64,000 nt of DNA from Pelagophyceae sp. CCMP2097. Taxonomy: Eukaryota > Sar > Pelagophyceae. Both the position numbers and the translations under genes were made by a program. The notes under the pieces are model-generated. The model was given only the letters and a program-made list of their open reading frames with translations, was not told where the DNA came from and ran no database searches. Shown here in pieces: positions 41,168-51,640 of the stretch (positions are counted from its first letter, which is position 1; each line of letters starts with the position of its first letter). The stretch is taken from the NCBI GenBank assembly GCA_026770575.1, contig MU657269.1, forward strand, positions 76,138 through 140,137. Direction: 5' to 3'.

Positions 41168-42226
41168 GTGTCTACATCGGTGCGGGGAGGTCCGCGAGGC
41201 GCACCGGGTCCCGCCGACCCTCCGGATCGATGGACACCCCGCCGGCCGCCCCGAAGCCCCGCTGCGTCTGCGCCGCACCGAACGGCAAGCACTGTACCAA
41301 GTGCAAACTTTGAATCCTGGAATTATTGCGGCAAGGGCACAACAAGGCGTGCAGACTTTCAGGACCGCCTCCTCGAAGAGCTCATGCCGCTGAAGATCAA
41401 GGAGGCGCCGGCCATCGTCGCGGACGTTTCGCCGGCGGACGGCGCCAAGGCGCGCTTACCGGCTGTTCGGGCGGCAAAGACGACAGAGGCCAGTGCGCTG
41501 AACGACGACGTGCCGCAGTGGCGCGACACTTGCGCAATCTGCTTCGATCTCCTTCCATTCGGAGTTGACGCGACATTCTATGAGTGCTGCTGCAAGTCGA
41601 TCTGCACGGTCTGCCACGTCAAGTGCCAGCAGTACGACGAGCGCTGCCCGCTCTGCCGATCGCTGCCCTATGAGTCGGACGCCGATTGGGTGGGCCGGCT
41701 GCAGAAGCACGCCGACAAGGGCAACGCCCAAGCACAGGTGCAGCTCGGACACGAGTACCGTGATGGTAGCACGGGACTCCAGCAGAATTTTAAGCGGGCA
41801 TTCCAGCTTTTCGAGCTCGCTGCGGCGCAAGGAAATGCAAAAGCTCAGGATTCTCTGGGGACTTGTTACGTTCAAGGGGAAGGCGTCGAGATTGACTTCA
41901 AGACCGCCGCGCTGTGGTACCGACGCGCGGCCGAGCAAGGCTATCCTGCCGCTCAGGCCAATCTCGCCCTGATGTTCGACAACGGCAAAGGTGTGGCGCA
42001 GTCGATCGACGAAGCCGTGAAGTGGTACCGCCTCGCCGCGGCGCAGGGTCAGCCAAAAGCGCTCTACAACCTCGGCGCGTGTTATCAAAATGGCGATGGC
42101 GTGCCGCAGGATCTCGACGAGGCGCTGCGCCTCTATGAGCGCGCCGCGGCCAAGGGGCACGCCGGCGCCGCGGCGGCGGTCGACGAGGTCGAGGCGTTCC
42201 TCGCGGCGGCGGCGCGCGCCAAGTGA
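41168..42226 (+). CDS. RING finger plus Sel1-repeat protein, with a degenerate MYND-like finger at the N terminus
   Basis: From about 41530 the frame encodes a RING (TCAICFDLLPFG, FYECCCKSICTVCHVKC, RCPLCRSLP) and then four to five Sel1 repeats (NAQAQVQLGHEYRDG, NAKAQDSLGTCYVQGEG, WYRRAAEQGYPAAQANLA, ALYNLGACYQNGDGVPQ), ending LAAAARAK. It is probably an E3 ligase or scaffold. Upstream, an ATG at 41230 in another frame starts MDTPPAAPKPRCVCAAPN and GKHCTKCK, and NYCGK then GHNKAC appear in two further frames. Together these look like a MYND zinc finger interrupted by two small indels, so either the N terminus is damaged or the sequence has errors. The true start is therefore uncertain. The decayed paralogue is at 35866-36725 in opposite orientation. 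Confidence 0.7.
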   Translation: MSTSVRGGPRGAPGPADPPDRWTPRRPPRSPAASAPHRTASTVPSANFESWNYCGKGTTRRADFQDRLLEELMPLKIKEAPAIVADVSPADGAKARLPAVRAAKTTEASALNDDVPQWRDTCAICFDLLPFGVDATFYECCCKSICTVCHVKCQQYDERCPLCRSLPYESDADWVGRLQKHADKGNAQAQVQLGHEYRDGSTGLQQNFKRAFQLFELAAAQGNAKAQDSLGTCYVQGEGVEIDFKTAALWYRRAAEQGYPAAQANLALMFDNGKGVAQSIDEAVKWYRLAAAQGQPKALYNLGACYQNGDGVPQDLDEALRLYERAAAKGHAGAAAAVDEVEAFLAAAARAK

Positions 42227-42240
42227 CGCGGAAGGGCACC

Positions 42241-43247
42241 CTATCTCATAACAGATGATCCCCGATGCGCATGTCTGTTTGAGCCGGGAGACGGCACGGC
42301 CGAGGCACCGGACCTGCGCGGGGCTCCATCGGCTGCGAGAATCCTCTTTTGGTTGTGGCGACTTATCACGCCGGGGAGGCGTTCCGGTACGCCTTTAGGC
42401 AGCATGCCGGCCTTGCTCTCGCAGTAGGAGAGGGGTTTCTCTTGGGCCTTTCTACCACCCCGCGGACTCTGCTCGTCCGCGCCCTGCTCGTCCACGACAC
42501 GCGTCGCGTAAGCCTTCCCCCCGCGGAGACCCAACGCCAGCGGACGGGCCTCCTTTTGATCGTTCAGAGTTCATCTCTGCCGAGATGGGGGCGCTCGCGC
42601 AAGCAAATCGGTCGCTCGCGGGGATTCCTGCGCCGGCCACGGGCGCTCGCGCAAGCAAGTCGGAGCGGCGGTCTCCGACCCCCTGCGGCAGCACCGGACG
42701 CGGCGCGCGTCGCTCGAGCTGCGCGGGCCGCGGCCGGCCGCGCGCATTCTCGGCCGTCGGAAGGGCCGCGCTGCGAAGGGCGCCGCGCAGCCATCTTCGT
42801 CGTCGCCGCCGGCGTCTTGAGCTCCTCTGCCGCGCACGACGATGCGTCCTCCCGAAGCGTCGAGTCGAGCGGCGTGAACCAGCGTGCATGGTCGGGCCCA
42901 TATGCATGGCCCTCCCAACCGTGGACGCGTCGGAGCTCGCCGAAAGCCCGCAACGGAAGAAACGTCGCTAAAAGGGTGGCAACGGCCGCGCGTCCCCGAG
43001 CCTCGCGCCTCCTCCGCTCTCCGCGCGGCGGCAGCCGGCGCACGGAGCACCGGTGCGTCGCCTGTGTCGCTTGGAAGAAGCCTCGTGAGCCGCAGCAAGG
43101 CGTGCTTTGAGAGTTTTAGAAAAGAGTGCCTCGAGGACCTCGCTCCCGGCTTACCCGGCGCGGCGGCCTCATCTCGAGCTCCGGCCTCACTTGGCTGTCC
43201 TCGATGACCCTCGCCCGGCCTCCTCGCTGACCCTCGCGGCGTCAGGC
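42241..43247. other. No confident gene
   Basis: The first ~60 bp are the flank shared with the decayed paralogue. 42470-42515 repeats the CTGCTCGTCC(A/G)CGACNCGCGTCG phrase seen at 5071 and 15400. A minus-strand frame (start 43043) begins with an Arg-rich then hydrophobic stretch and a protein-like segment (HGWEGHAYGPDHARWFTPLD), but the plus strand is equally open, so I do not call either. Confidence 0.35.
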
Positions 43248-43853
43248 ATGCCGATGAATGACCCGCGCGCGGACGCGGACGCTTACTTGGAGAAACACAA
43301 CGTCAAGCGACTCTTCCGCGACCTCGGCACCCAACTCGCATACAAGCGGCCCGCCGACCCGAACGCGTGCGTTCGAAAGATGAGCGGGGGGGCGCCTCTG
43401 GCGCCTCTGGCCTCTTGCCGCCGACGCCGACGATGACGCCGCCGCTGACGCCGACGCCGACGCAGGTTCATGCTCAAGATGCTCGAAGAGATGCAAGACT
43501 CCACGGCGCCATTCTTCACGGAAGACGACGTGCGTCCAAGTGCATTCGGGCGGCCGCGTGCGTCGTCGGACCGTCGATTTAGGTGGCCGCCTGCTTTGCG
43601 GCTTTCGATCCAAACGGTACCGGCCAGATCACGGCGCAGCAGTACAGGCACGCGCTGAAGAGCCTGGGCGTCGACGCGCCGACCAAGTGCGTGGCTTGAC
43701 ATCTCGTCGAGCTGCGTGGCTTCTGTTACACAGTCCACTCCTATGCTGTGATGCACTCCATCCCGTAGGCCCCTCGCGCCCGACGTGTTGAAGGTGAACC
43801 GCGAAACGTTTGTGACGTTGACTTTGGCAGAGCTCAAGGCCGATGCCCTGTGA
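43248..43853 (+). CDS. EFCAB10-like protein: RIIa-type dimerisation motif plus EF-hand (four exons)
   Basis: Exons 43248-43366, 43466-43529, 43583-43686 and 43769-43853 join in phase and give 123 residues, close to the length of animal EFCAB10. The first exon encodes AYLEKHNVKRLFRDLGTQLA and YKRPADPNA, an R2D2/RIIa-like helical pair as found in ciliary proteins. Exon 3 encodes an EF-hand loop (FAAFDPNGTGQITAQQYRHA). Three of three donors are GTGCGT. EFCAB10 relatives are linked to cilia or flagella, which suggests a flagellated cell stage; this is inference. Confidence 0.75.
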
Positions 43854-44474
43854 GCTCAAGGCCGACTCTATGTAAAGCGGTTGTGCCAGAGGCCACCTCG
43901 ATAGAAGGCGCTTCCCGAGTTTGAGTATGACATGTCTACAGCCGCCTCTTATAACTCAGTCTGGGTTATTACATGTAACTGGAGTCTGGGTCCACTGGGT
44001 CCACTGCCTCTGGGACGGGCGGCGGCGGCGGGCTCGTTGGATTTGAACAGGGTCTGGTCATTTTTGCTCCACGGTCCAACGGACCGCAAAAAAACAACAG
44101 ACCCCAAAGCTTCGGGGGGGTCCGTTGGATTTTTGCGGTCCGTTGGACCGGGGGTCCCTTAACCATCACACGTCACGAGGCTCAGGAGAATGGGAATCAC
44201 CCTGCAGGGCACCACGCGCGCAGTTCGACTCCGTTAAGGTTCGGGCCTAGAGCACGTATTCAAAGTACACCCTTCTTATTAACCGCTTCCAATGCTCCAA
44301 ACGCGATTTAACAAGCCGCGACCTCGCACAACCCACAGGGCCCTCATACGATTCGACATTGGCCAATCTCTCTGTCCCCTTCTCGCTCTCTCCTTTTCAA
44401 CTGGCCGCGACGAGCTGTCCGCGCGGCGGCGGTGCAGGCCCCACGTCGGCGGCGTGCGTCCGCGGCGACCGAGG
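43854..44474. other. Intergenic with a foldback element
   Basis: Apart from the inverted repeat at 44073-44149 and the start of the region duplicated at 48 kb (from about 44420), nothing is recognised. Confidence 0.4.
44073..44149. repeat. 20-bp perfect inverted repeat
   Basis: Arms 44073-44092 and 44130-44149 (GGTCCAACGGACCGCAAAAA and its complement) with a 37-bp spacer that itself contains GGGTCCGTTGGA. A stable hairpin or foldback transposon end is possible. Confidence 0.8.
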
Positions 44475-45130
44475 ATGCACCGCAAAGCTCGCTATCGCGC
44501 CCTCGAAGCTCTGTCGCTTTCCAATCGCGTTCGGTGCTTGGTTTGCACGGACCCGCTGACGTCGGAACTCGGTGTCACTCCCGTCCAGGTAAGCTGCATG
44601 TCCTTGCGCGCCGGTGCTTGTGCTCCTGCGGCTGGGGGATCCCTCTGGCGCGCGCGCGCGTGCCTCTGGCTCTTCGCGCCCAGTGTGACTGTGATGCGTG
44701 TGCCTAGTTAGGCGTCCTCGCCGACGCCGCCGCCGCCGCCGACTGGTTCCAACGCGCAGCAGACGACGGGTACGCGCTCGCTCTACACGATCTCGGCGTC
44801 TTGCACTACGAGGGCGTGCCACAGTCGGACAACCTCGCCGTGCGGTGCTGGATGGACACCACTATTCTGTTGAACGCCGAGGCCATGTTCCGCCTCGGCG
44901 TGCACTACGGCGTACTCTGCCGCCTTTGGCTTCCGGACGACGAAGACCACGCGAAGATGCACTTCAAGCAAGGCCAGCGTTGCATCTTAACTGGAAGCTT
45001 GCCAAAGCGGTCCATCGGGACCGAAGGTCCCTCGTGCATAAATAAACGTAGCAGTTTCTCGCCCGTGTCGTTCGTTGGACCCTTAGCCCGTCGCGCAGCC
45101 TCCCCTTTTTGCAGCAACGCCCCATAGGGG
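44475..45130 (+). pseudogene. Small Sel1-like gene, copy 1 (acceptor region and C terminus damaged)
   Basis: Exon 1 (44475-44588) reads MHRKARYRALEALSLSNRV, then CLVCTDPLTSELG, with a GTAAGC donor. The second exon carries ADWFQRAADDGYALALHDLG and AEAMFRLGVHYGVLCRLWL. Compared with copy 2 the 3' splice region is changed (a stop follows the expected CAG), GIG is missing after HYE, and about 168 bp including the C terminus are deleted between repeats of AAGCA(A)GGCCA. The flank contains AATAAA. Confidence 0.7.
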
Positions 45131-45647
45131 GCCGCAAACCCCTTTCTTTGAACAATTATTCCGTTGTCGGAATATTGCAATCTCGGAATTTCCGGAAATA
45201 GAGGGCTCTCCGCCGTCCGTTCGCGTTGCCGTGACGGCGTCCGCTGCTGCGCCGCGCGCGCGCGCAGCCGGCGACGCCGGCGCGGCAGGCATGCCGGTGC
45301 GTCTGCACGCGGGGACGTCGACGGGGGCGGAGTTTAGGGCCGTTGGCACGCTTTCTGAGACTGGTCGCCGCGTTCCTCCGGGAGCGCGGCGTTCCCAGAC
45401 AACGCCGCTCCCGGGGGAACGCGCGGGAAAAGGCGCCGGCGCCCGGATACAGCCGCGCGCGGCGCAAGCGCCCGCGGCGGGCCGCGCGCCGCCCGTTGGG
45501 GGCACCGCCGGCGGCGCCCAGACGCGCGGCGGGCGTGGCACGCGCCGCGCCGCCGCCGCGCGGCGTTGGCGGCCGCGTTTGCTGTGCCCCCCGCGTCGGC
45601 GTTCGCTTTCCGCGCCCGCGCCGCTCTCGCCGATGGAGCTTGCGTAG

Positions 45648-47344
45648 GAGGTGACCTTTGCGGCGGCCGGCCGACAGAGCCTCAATTTGGCCCTCAAAGG
45701 AGACAACTCACCCCGAAACGCACCCCGACACGACGTTAAGGCGGCCATGAACAAAGCCGCCGACGACGACAAGGCAGCAGAGCTCTTCGACATTGGGTGC
45801 GCACGCGGGTTGGACAGACTTTTTGGCGGGGCTGCGGTGCCGTCGTGTCATTGGGGCTGCCGTCGTGTTGTTGGGGCTGCCGCGTCGTCGAACTTTGGCG
45901 CGGGCCGCCGCACGCTCCCGCTTTAGGATCGACTGCGTGGCGCGCGGCGACTTTGTGGGCGCGGAGGGCGCTTTCCAAAAATCGATTGGCTTGGCGAGTG
46001 AGCCCGACGCTCTTGCTCATTGCAACTTGGGAGTGGCGCGCGAGCGCCTCGGCAACGTCGACGGCGCCATCGACGCCTACCGCCGTGCCTCCAAGCTCGA
46101 CGCCACGGATCCCTTTGCACTTGTGAACCTCGGTACGTCGCATCCACGCGCTCGGGACAACCTCCGCAATCGCACCCTTTAGGCGACGCTTTGGTGCGGC
46201 AGCAGCGGCACCGCGAGGCGGAGCGGGCGTACCTGGCCGCTCTGGCCATCCAGAACGACGAGCCCGCGGCGGCGCCGAGGCTTGGAAGCTGATGCAGGCT
46301 TTTCGTCGAGGTGCTCTAGTGGCGGGCGTGCGACGCCAGAGCGGCGGGCGTGCGAAGCCAGAGCGGCGGGCGAGCGACACCAGAGCGGCAGCGTGGGCGA
46401 GATGGGGAGAGCGTGCTTTTGAAGCCTTGGACGTGCTTTTGAAGCCTTGGACCGCTCTGTCGCTCTTCCAACGTTTTTTCGCTAGGCACGACGAGCCGTG
46501 GGGCACTTTAAATAACTTGGGAGTCTGCTACGAGAACATGGGCGACGCCGCGCGCGCCACCAAGCACCGAGCCGCGCCCCATGGAAACGAAAATAAAAGG
46601 CGGTCGAAAAAGCTGAATCCAAAGGAATGTCCGTCCACGGTCCTTCATGTCCGGCCGGTCTCAGCCCTACACGGACCCTCGACGGTCCGAGGACGGACCC
46701 CGGGTCCTATACAAACCCTGCACGGTCCTCTCTGGGCCGCGTCCGACGGGGCCTCGACCCTGCAGACCCCGCATGGTCCTCACTGGGCCTCGGCGGTCCC
46801 ACGAGGACCTTGTACGGCCCTCTCCAGACGCTCTCCAGACGCTCTCCAGCCCCTCGCCGGGCCTCGAGGGATCGTCGGGCGCCACCGTGGCCCCGAAAAT
46901 AAACGTATAGGAAACCCTATAGGAAACGTATAGGAAACCCTATAGAAAGCCTATAGGTGCTACCATAAAGCAGTCGCCTTGCGCCCGCAGTACGTCGTCG
47001 CGCGCGACAACCTGCGCCGCCTCATCAAGCGGCCCGGCGCGCCCGCGACTTCGGCGCACCAATCGGCAGCGCATGCTGCCCCTCCGGCCGAGCTGCGCGC
47101 GCCGCCGCGCACCTTCGTCGGCCCGCCTTCGCCGCAAAAGGCGAGCACGTACACGGAGAACGTCTCGCCGCCGCGGTCCGACGCGGCGGCGGTCCACGGG
47201 CCCCGCGCCGCCGCGATTGCGCACGCCGGCGCCCGTTCCCCGGGCAGCCGGGGGAGCGTGTGGGAGCGAATTCTTCCTTCTGGCGCTTTGGAGCGAATCG
47301 CCCCTTGCCGCGCTTTCTGCCCCGACGTTGTTGCGGCGTCTTAG
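45648..47344 (+). CDS. TPR-repeat protein, multi-exon
   Basis: Exons in phase: 45648-45796 (AMNKAADDDKAAELFDIG), 45927-46132 (DALAHCNLGVARERLGNVDG, AIDAYRRASKLDATDPFALV), from 46183 (LVRQQRHREAERAYLAALAI), near 46484 (PWGTLNNLGVCYENMGDAAR) and from about 46974 (VALRPQYVVARDNLRRLIKR). These are TPR helices with the usual NLG, A..Y..A and P spacing, as in assembly or transport scaffolds. Near 46275 a one-base slip separates AIQNDEPAA from EAWKLMQA, either an error or a missed boundary. The gene may start at about 45231 and may end with the exon at 47380-47592. The intron after 46600 holds a GGACGG-type tract and a TATAGGAAACC minisatellite right before the acceptor. Confidence 0.6.
46630..46880 (+). 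repeat. GGACGGTCC / CTCTCCAGACG tract in a TPR-gene intron
   Basis: Degenerate units of the same class as elsewhere (CACGGTCCTCTCTGGGCC and similar). Confidence 0.65.
46899..46962 (+). repeat. (CG)TATAGGAAACC minisatellite before a splice acceptor
   Basis: About five units of CGTATAGGAAACCCTATAGG type, ending 12 bp before the putative acceptor of the last TPR exon. The same unit recurs at 60065-60165. Confidence 0.75.
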
Positions 47345-47379
47345 TTTCTGCGTTTTTTTTTTGAAACGTCTTTTTGTAG

Positions 47380-47592
47380 GACGTCGACGCTATTGAAACT
47401 TCGACTTCGACGTCTTGCGAATTCCGCTCCTTCAACGACGAAGACCTCGACCAAGACGCGCGATACGACTGCTCGCTGGGCAACCTGAGCGGCTTCTTTT
47501 ATCTGTGCACGACGTTTTCGGGCCGGGACCGGGATGATGATTCCTTCGAGGACCCGCCAAAGTCACCGAGGTCTCCTCCGAGTCGGAGGTGA
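47380..47592 (+). other. Coding-like segment after a TTTTTGTAG acceptor
   Basis: An open phase-0 stretch of 70 residues with protein-like composition (AIETSTSTSCEFRSFNDEDL, YDCSLGNLSGFFYLCTTFSG) ending at 47592. It is probably the terminal exon of the TPR gene, though the join is not proven. 47600-48090 has nothing recognised. Confidence 0.4.
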
Positions 47593-48094
47593 ATTTCACA
47601 ACCCAAAAGGCGATCTGATGCACCGCACCGCAATGCCTGCGGAGCCCGAGGAGGGCCCGCCTAACACTATTGCAAAGCCAGATACGGCGGACCGCGGCGG
47701 CGGCGGGAGCCTTGGACCGTTCCTTGCGAGAACCGTGCCCCAGTCTTCTCCCAGCGGCGATTAAAGTGCATGCGCGAAACCCTTTGAAGACCCCCGTGGC
47801 AAGCAAAGCGCACGGCGGCGGCGCGCGCGTCTCCAGAGCTCCGTCGCGACACCATCATGACGTCACGAATTACTCAGGATGGCTGTGAACAAGTCTAGGA
47901 ATCCTACCTGTTGGATTACGCCCAACCTTGATCGCATGAGTCCGTGTGCGCGCGTCGAGGCGCACGCCAAAGTTGCGCCCGGCAAAGTGCTCTCGTCGCT
48001 CACTTCAATTTTGGTTTCCGGCCCCTTCGAAGACCTGTCCGCGCGGTGGCGGTGCAGGCCCCACGTCGGCGGCGTGCGTCGGTGGCGACCGAGG

Positions 48095-48649
48095 ATGCAC
48101 CGCAAAGCTCGCTATCGCGCCCTCGAAGCTCTGTCGCTTTCCAATCGCGTTTGGTGCTTGGTTTGCACGGACCCGCTGACATCGGAACTCGGTGTCACTC
48201 CCGTCCAGGTAAGCTGTATGTCCTTGCGCGCCGGTACTTGTGCTCCTGCGGCTGGGGGTCCCTCCGGCGCGCGCGCGCACGCCTCTGGCTCCTCGCGCGC
48301 AGGGCGACGACGGCGTCCTCGCCGCCGCCGCCGCCGCCGACGACTGGTTCCAACGCGCAGCAGACGACGGGTACGCGCTCGCTCTACACGATCTCGGCGT
48401 CTTGCACTACGAGGGCATCGGCGTGCCGCAGTCGGACAACTCGCCGTGCGGTGCTGGTTTGACGCCACTATTCTGTTGAACGCCGAGGCCATGTTCCGCC
48501 TCGGCGTGCACTACGGCGTACTCTGCCGCCTTTGGCTTCCGGATGACGAAGACCACGCGAAGATGCACTTCAAGCAGGCCAAAAAATTCTTGGAGTTGGC
48601 TCTCAGATACGGGCACGAGCCCGCCGCGGCTGCTTTGGCCCCTTTGTGA
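48095..48649 (+). pseudogene. Small Sel1-like gene, copy 2 (one-base deletion)
   Basis: Exon 1 48095-48208 joins in phase to 48303 onward (GDDGVLAAAAAADDWFQRAA, LHDLGVLHYEGIGVPQSDN). A missing C at about 48440 (GACAACTCGCC against GACAACCTCGCC in copy 1) shifts the frame; the rest (LAVRCWFDATILLNAEAMFR, AKKFLELALRYGHEPAAAAL) continues in the next frame to the stop at 48649. It keeps the C terminus that copy 1 lost. The duplicated block runs on to about 48920 and includes an AATAAA. Confidence 0.7.
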
Positions 48650-49008
48650 TAATACTGATACTAGTATGAGACTAAAATATTGTGTGTCTGCTCCGCCCGC
48701 CGGTGTCCTGTTATGATCGACGAGCGTCACCTCAATCGAAGCAAGGCCAGCGTTGCATCTTAACTGGAAGCTTTCCAAAGCGGTCCATCGGGACCGAAGG
48801 TTCCTCGTGCATAAATAAACGTAGCAGTTTCTTGCCCGTGTCGTTCGTTGGACCCTTAGCCCGTCGCACAGCCTCCCCTTTTTGCGCAGCAACGCCCCGA
48901 TAGGGGGCCGCAACCCTTTCTTTGAAACTAGTCTTATCATTTCATTTTGTAAACCAGATCAAATCCAAGGGACTCGCAGGCGAGTGGAGACCCGCGCGGG
49001 CGGCCAGC

Positions 49009-51464
49009 ATGGCGGCACAAGGCTTGTACGTTGGGGCGCGCGTCTGCCTCGTGAGCGACTCGGAGCGGTGTGGTGTCGTCGAGTCCTACGTCCATGGAGC
49101 CTGGTGGGCCGTGCGGTTTGCCGACAAGAGCCGCAACATCCGCTTCGACGACCTCAAGGTGCTACCATACGATGATGCCACGTTCGAGCCATCGCAGGCT
49201 CCGCAGAGCTTGGAGGAGACACGACAAGATGAGCGGACGACAACCGCGGCGGCACAAGGCGTGCACGTCGGGGCGCGCGTCTGCCTCGTGAACGACTCGG
49301 TGCGGCGCGGCGTCGTCGAGTCAAAAGGCGCTGGAGGCCACTGGGTCGTGCGGTTCGCCGACAAGAGCTGCAACATTCGCGCCTACGACCTCGAGACGCT
49401 GCCGTCCAACGACCCGACGTTCGAGCTGTCGCAAGCTCCCCAGAGCGGGATCAAGAGACGACAAGAGCTGCAGGCGATCAGCAAGGCAGGACGTGGCAGC
49501 ATCGTGGGGGCGCGCGTCTACCTCGTGTCCGACTCGACGCGGCGCGGCGTCGTCAAAGCAGAAGTCGGTGGAGGCTGCTGCACCGTGCAGTTCGCCGACA
49601 AGAGCCGCAACATCCGCGTCAACGACCTCAAGGTACTACCATCCGACGCCGCCACGTTCAAGCCGTCGCAAGCTCCACCGAGCCTCGAGGAGAAACGGCG
49701 AGAAGAGCGGGTGAATTCCGGCGTGTACGTCGGGGCGCGCGTCTACCTCTTGTCCGACTCGGCGCGGCGCGGCGTCGCCGAGTCAAAAGGCGCTGGAGGC
49801 TGTTGGGCCGTGCAGTTCGCCGACAAGAGCCGCAACATCCGCGTCCACGACCTCAAGGTGCTACCATCNNNNNNNNNNNNNNNNNNNNNNNNNNNNNNNN
49901 NNNNNNNNNNNNNNNNNNNNNNNNNNNNNNNNNNNNNNNNNNNNNNNNNNNNNNNNNNNNNNNNNNNNNNNNNNNNNNNNNNNNNNNNNNNNNCGAGTCA
50001 AAAGGCGCTGGAGGCTGTTGGGCCGTGCAGTTCGCCGACAAGAGCCGCAACATCCGCGTCCACGACCTCAAGGTGCTACCATCTGACGCCGCCACGTTTG
50101 AGCCGTCGCAAGCTCCGCCGAGCCGCGAGGGGGCCCGGAAACGGTACGAGCGGGTGAATCCCGGCTTGTACGTCGGGGCGCGCGTCTGCCTCGTGTCCGA
50201 CTCGGCGCGGCGCGGCGTCGTCGATGCAGAAGCCGTTGGAGGCTGCTACACCGTGCGGTTCGCCGACAAGAGCCGCAACATCCGCGTCAACGGCCTCAAG
50301 GTGCTACCATCCGACGCCGCCACGTTCGAGCCGTCGCAAGCTCCGCCGAGCTGCGATGAGAAACAGCAAGAAGAGCAGGTGAATTCCGGCGTGTACGTCG
50401 GGGCGCGCGTCTACCTCGTGTCCGACTCGGCGCGGCGCGGCGTCGTCAAGTCAAAAGTCGTTGGAGGCCACTGGCCCGTGCGGTTCGCCGACAAGAGCCG
50501 CAACATCCGCGCCAAGGACCTCAAGGTGCTGCTGTCTGACGACGCCACGTTCGAGCCGTCGCAAGCTCCGCCGAGCTGCGATGAAAAACGGCAAGAAGAG
50601 CGGGTGAATCCTGGCGTAAACGTCGGGGCGCGCGTCTACCTTGTGTCCGACTCGGCGCGGCGCGGCGTCGTCATCCGGTCAAAAGTCGTTGGAGGCTGCT
50701 GCACCGTGCGGTTCGCCGACAAGAGCCGCAACATCCGGTTAAAGGACCTCGCGGTGCTGCTGTCCGACGACCTGACGTTCGAGCCGTCGCAAGCTCCGCT
50801 GAGCTGTGGGGAGAGAAAACAAGAGACGCAGGCCAAGGCCAGTGCCGTGGACTGGGCGCTCGAAAGAGCGACTCGACCGCCTGCCGCGTCGAGCCGCAAA
50901 CGCCACGCTGAGGCTTCCGACAACGGCGGGGGCGAGGCCACCAAGGCCCTGGACGACGGCGCGGGCGCCACTGCCGCCGCCAGAGTCCTTGCCCTGGACG
51001 ACGGCGCGGGCGCCACTGCCGCCGCCGAGGACTCTGGCGACGGCAAGAAGCTCGGCGAAAATGCTTCGGACGACGAGCTGCGAGTGAAGCGACTGAAAGG
51101 CCTTGGCGCCGAGGCGCTGGAGTCGGCGCCGCTGCTGAGCAGCCTCGACGGGCACTGTGAGAAGGCGCGGCTACGGGCGTTTGTTGTCGCGGTTACGGAG
51201 GACCGGGACAATGTCACGGAGGACCGGGACGACCACGAGGACGGGTGCAACATGGCGTACAAGTTCATCGAGCAGCAGAAGGATGTGATCGGCGGCCTGA
51301 AGGATGAGATTGGTGACCTGCGGCGGGAGATCGACGGCCTGCGGCGGGAGGCACAGCGCCGCGACGCCGCGCCCGAGGCCGGAGCGCGCTACGTCGCCGA
51401 GCTCGAGGCCGACGCCATCGAGGCGCCGCCGCAGCCTACGAAACGACGCGCGCGCCCGATGTGA
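49009..51464 (+). CDS. Protein with at least seven near-identical ~73-residue SH3/Tudor-like repeats and a coiled-coil C terminus
   Basis: Each unit reads VGARVYLVSDSARRGVV, then a variable GG.W.V(R/Q)FADKSRNIR, then .DLKVLPSD..TFEPSQAPPS. The pattern of alternating hydrophobics with FADKS resembles a small beta-barrel (SH3, Tudor or Agenet type), known for binding methylated histone tails or other peptides; this is inferred from pattern only. Units lie in direct tandem. The C-terminal 200 residues are Ala/Asp-rich, then helical (MAYKFIEQQKDVIGGLKDEI, LRREIDGLRREAQRR), ending PTKRRARPM. A 125-N gap at 49869 interrupts the array, but the 90 bp before it (49779-49868) equal the 90 bp after it (49994-50083). 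If merged, the frame is continuous, with 746 residues and seven units. The frame is open upstream; I start at the ATG at 49009. Confidence 0.75.
49869..49993. other. Assembly gap (125 N), probably spurious
   Basis: The 90 bases on each side are identical and keep the same codon phase when overlapped, so the gap is likely an unmerged overlap, unless extra repeat units are really missing. Confidence 0.8.
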
Positions 51465-51640
51465 ACGCGCGCCGAGGCCGCCGTCGCCGAGCTCGAGGCC
51501 GACGCCATCGAGGCGCCGCCGCAGCCTACGAAACGACGCGCGCGCCCGATGTGAACGCGCGCCGAGGCCGCCGTCGCCGAGCTCGAGGCCGCAGCCATCC
51601 AGGCGCCGCCGCCGCCGACGAGACGACGCCCGAGGTGAAC
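51393..51640 (+). repeat. 90-bp tandem repeat of the gene's 3' end, each unit with its own stop
   Basis: Units start at 51393, 51483 and 51573 (GTCGCCGAGCTCGAGGCCG ...). The first is the real C terminus (VAELEADAIEAPPQPTKRRA) and stop; the next two repeat it in the same frame beyond the stop, the third more diverged. Confidence 0.85.

Noticed and set aside
42564..43098. Minus-strand signal-peptide-like open frame
   Set aside because: Partly protein-like, but the plus strand is equally open and no homology or splice support is visible; left uncalled.
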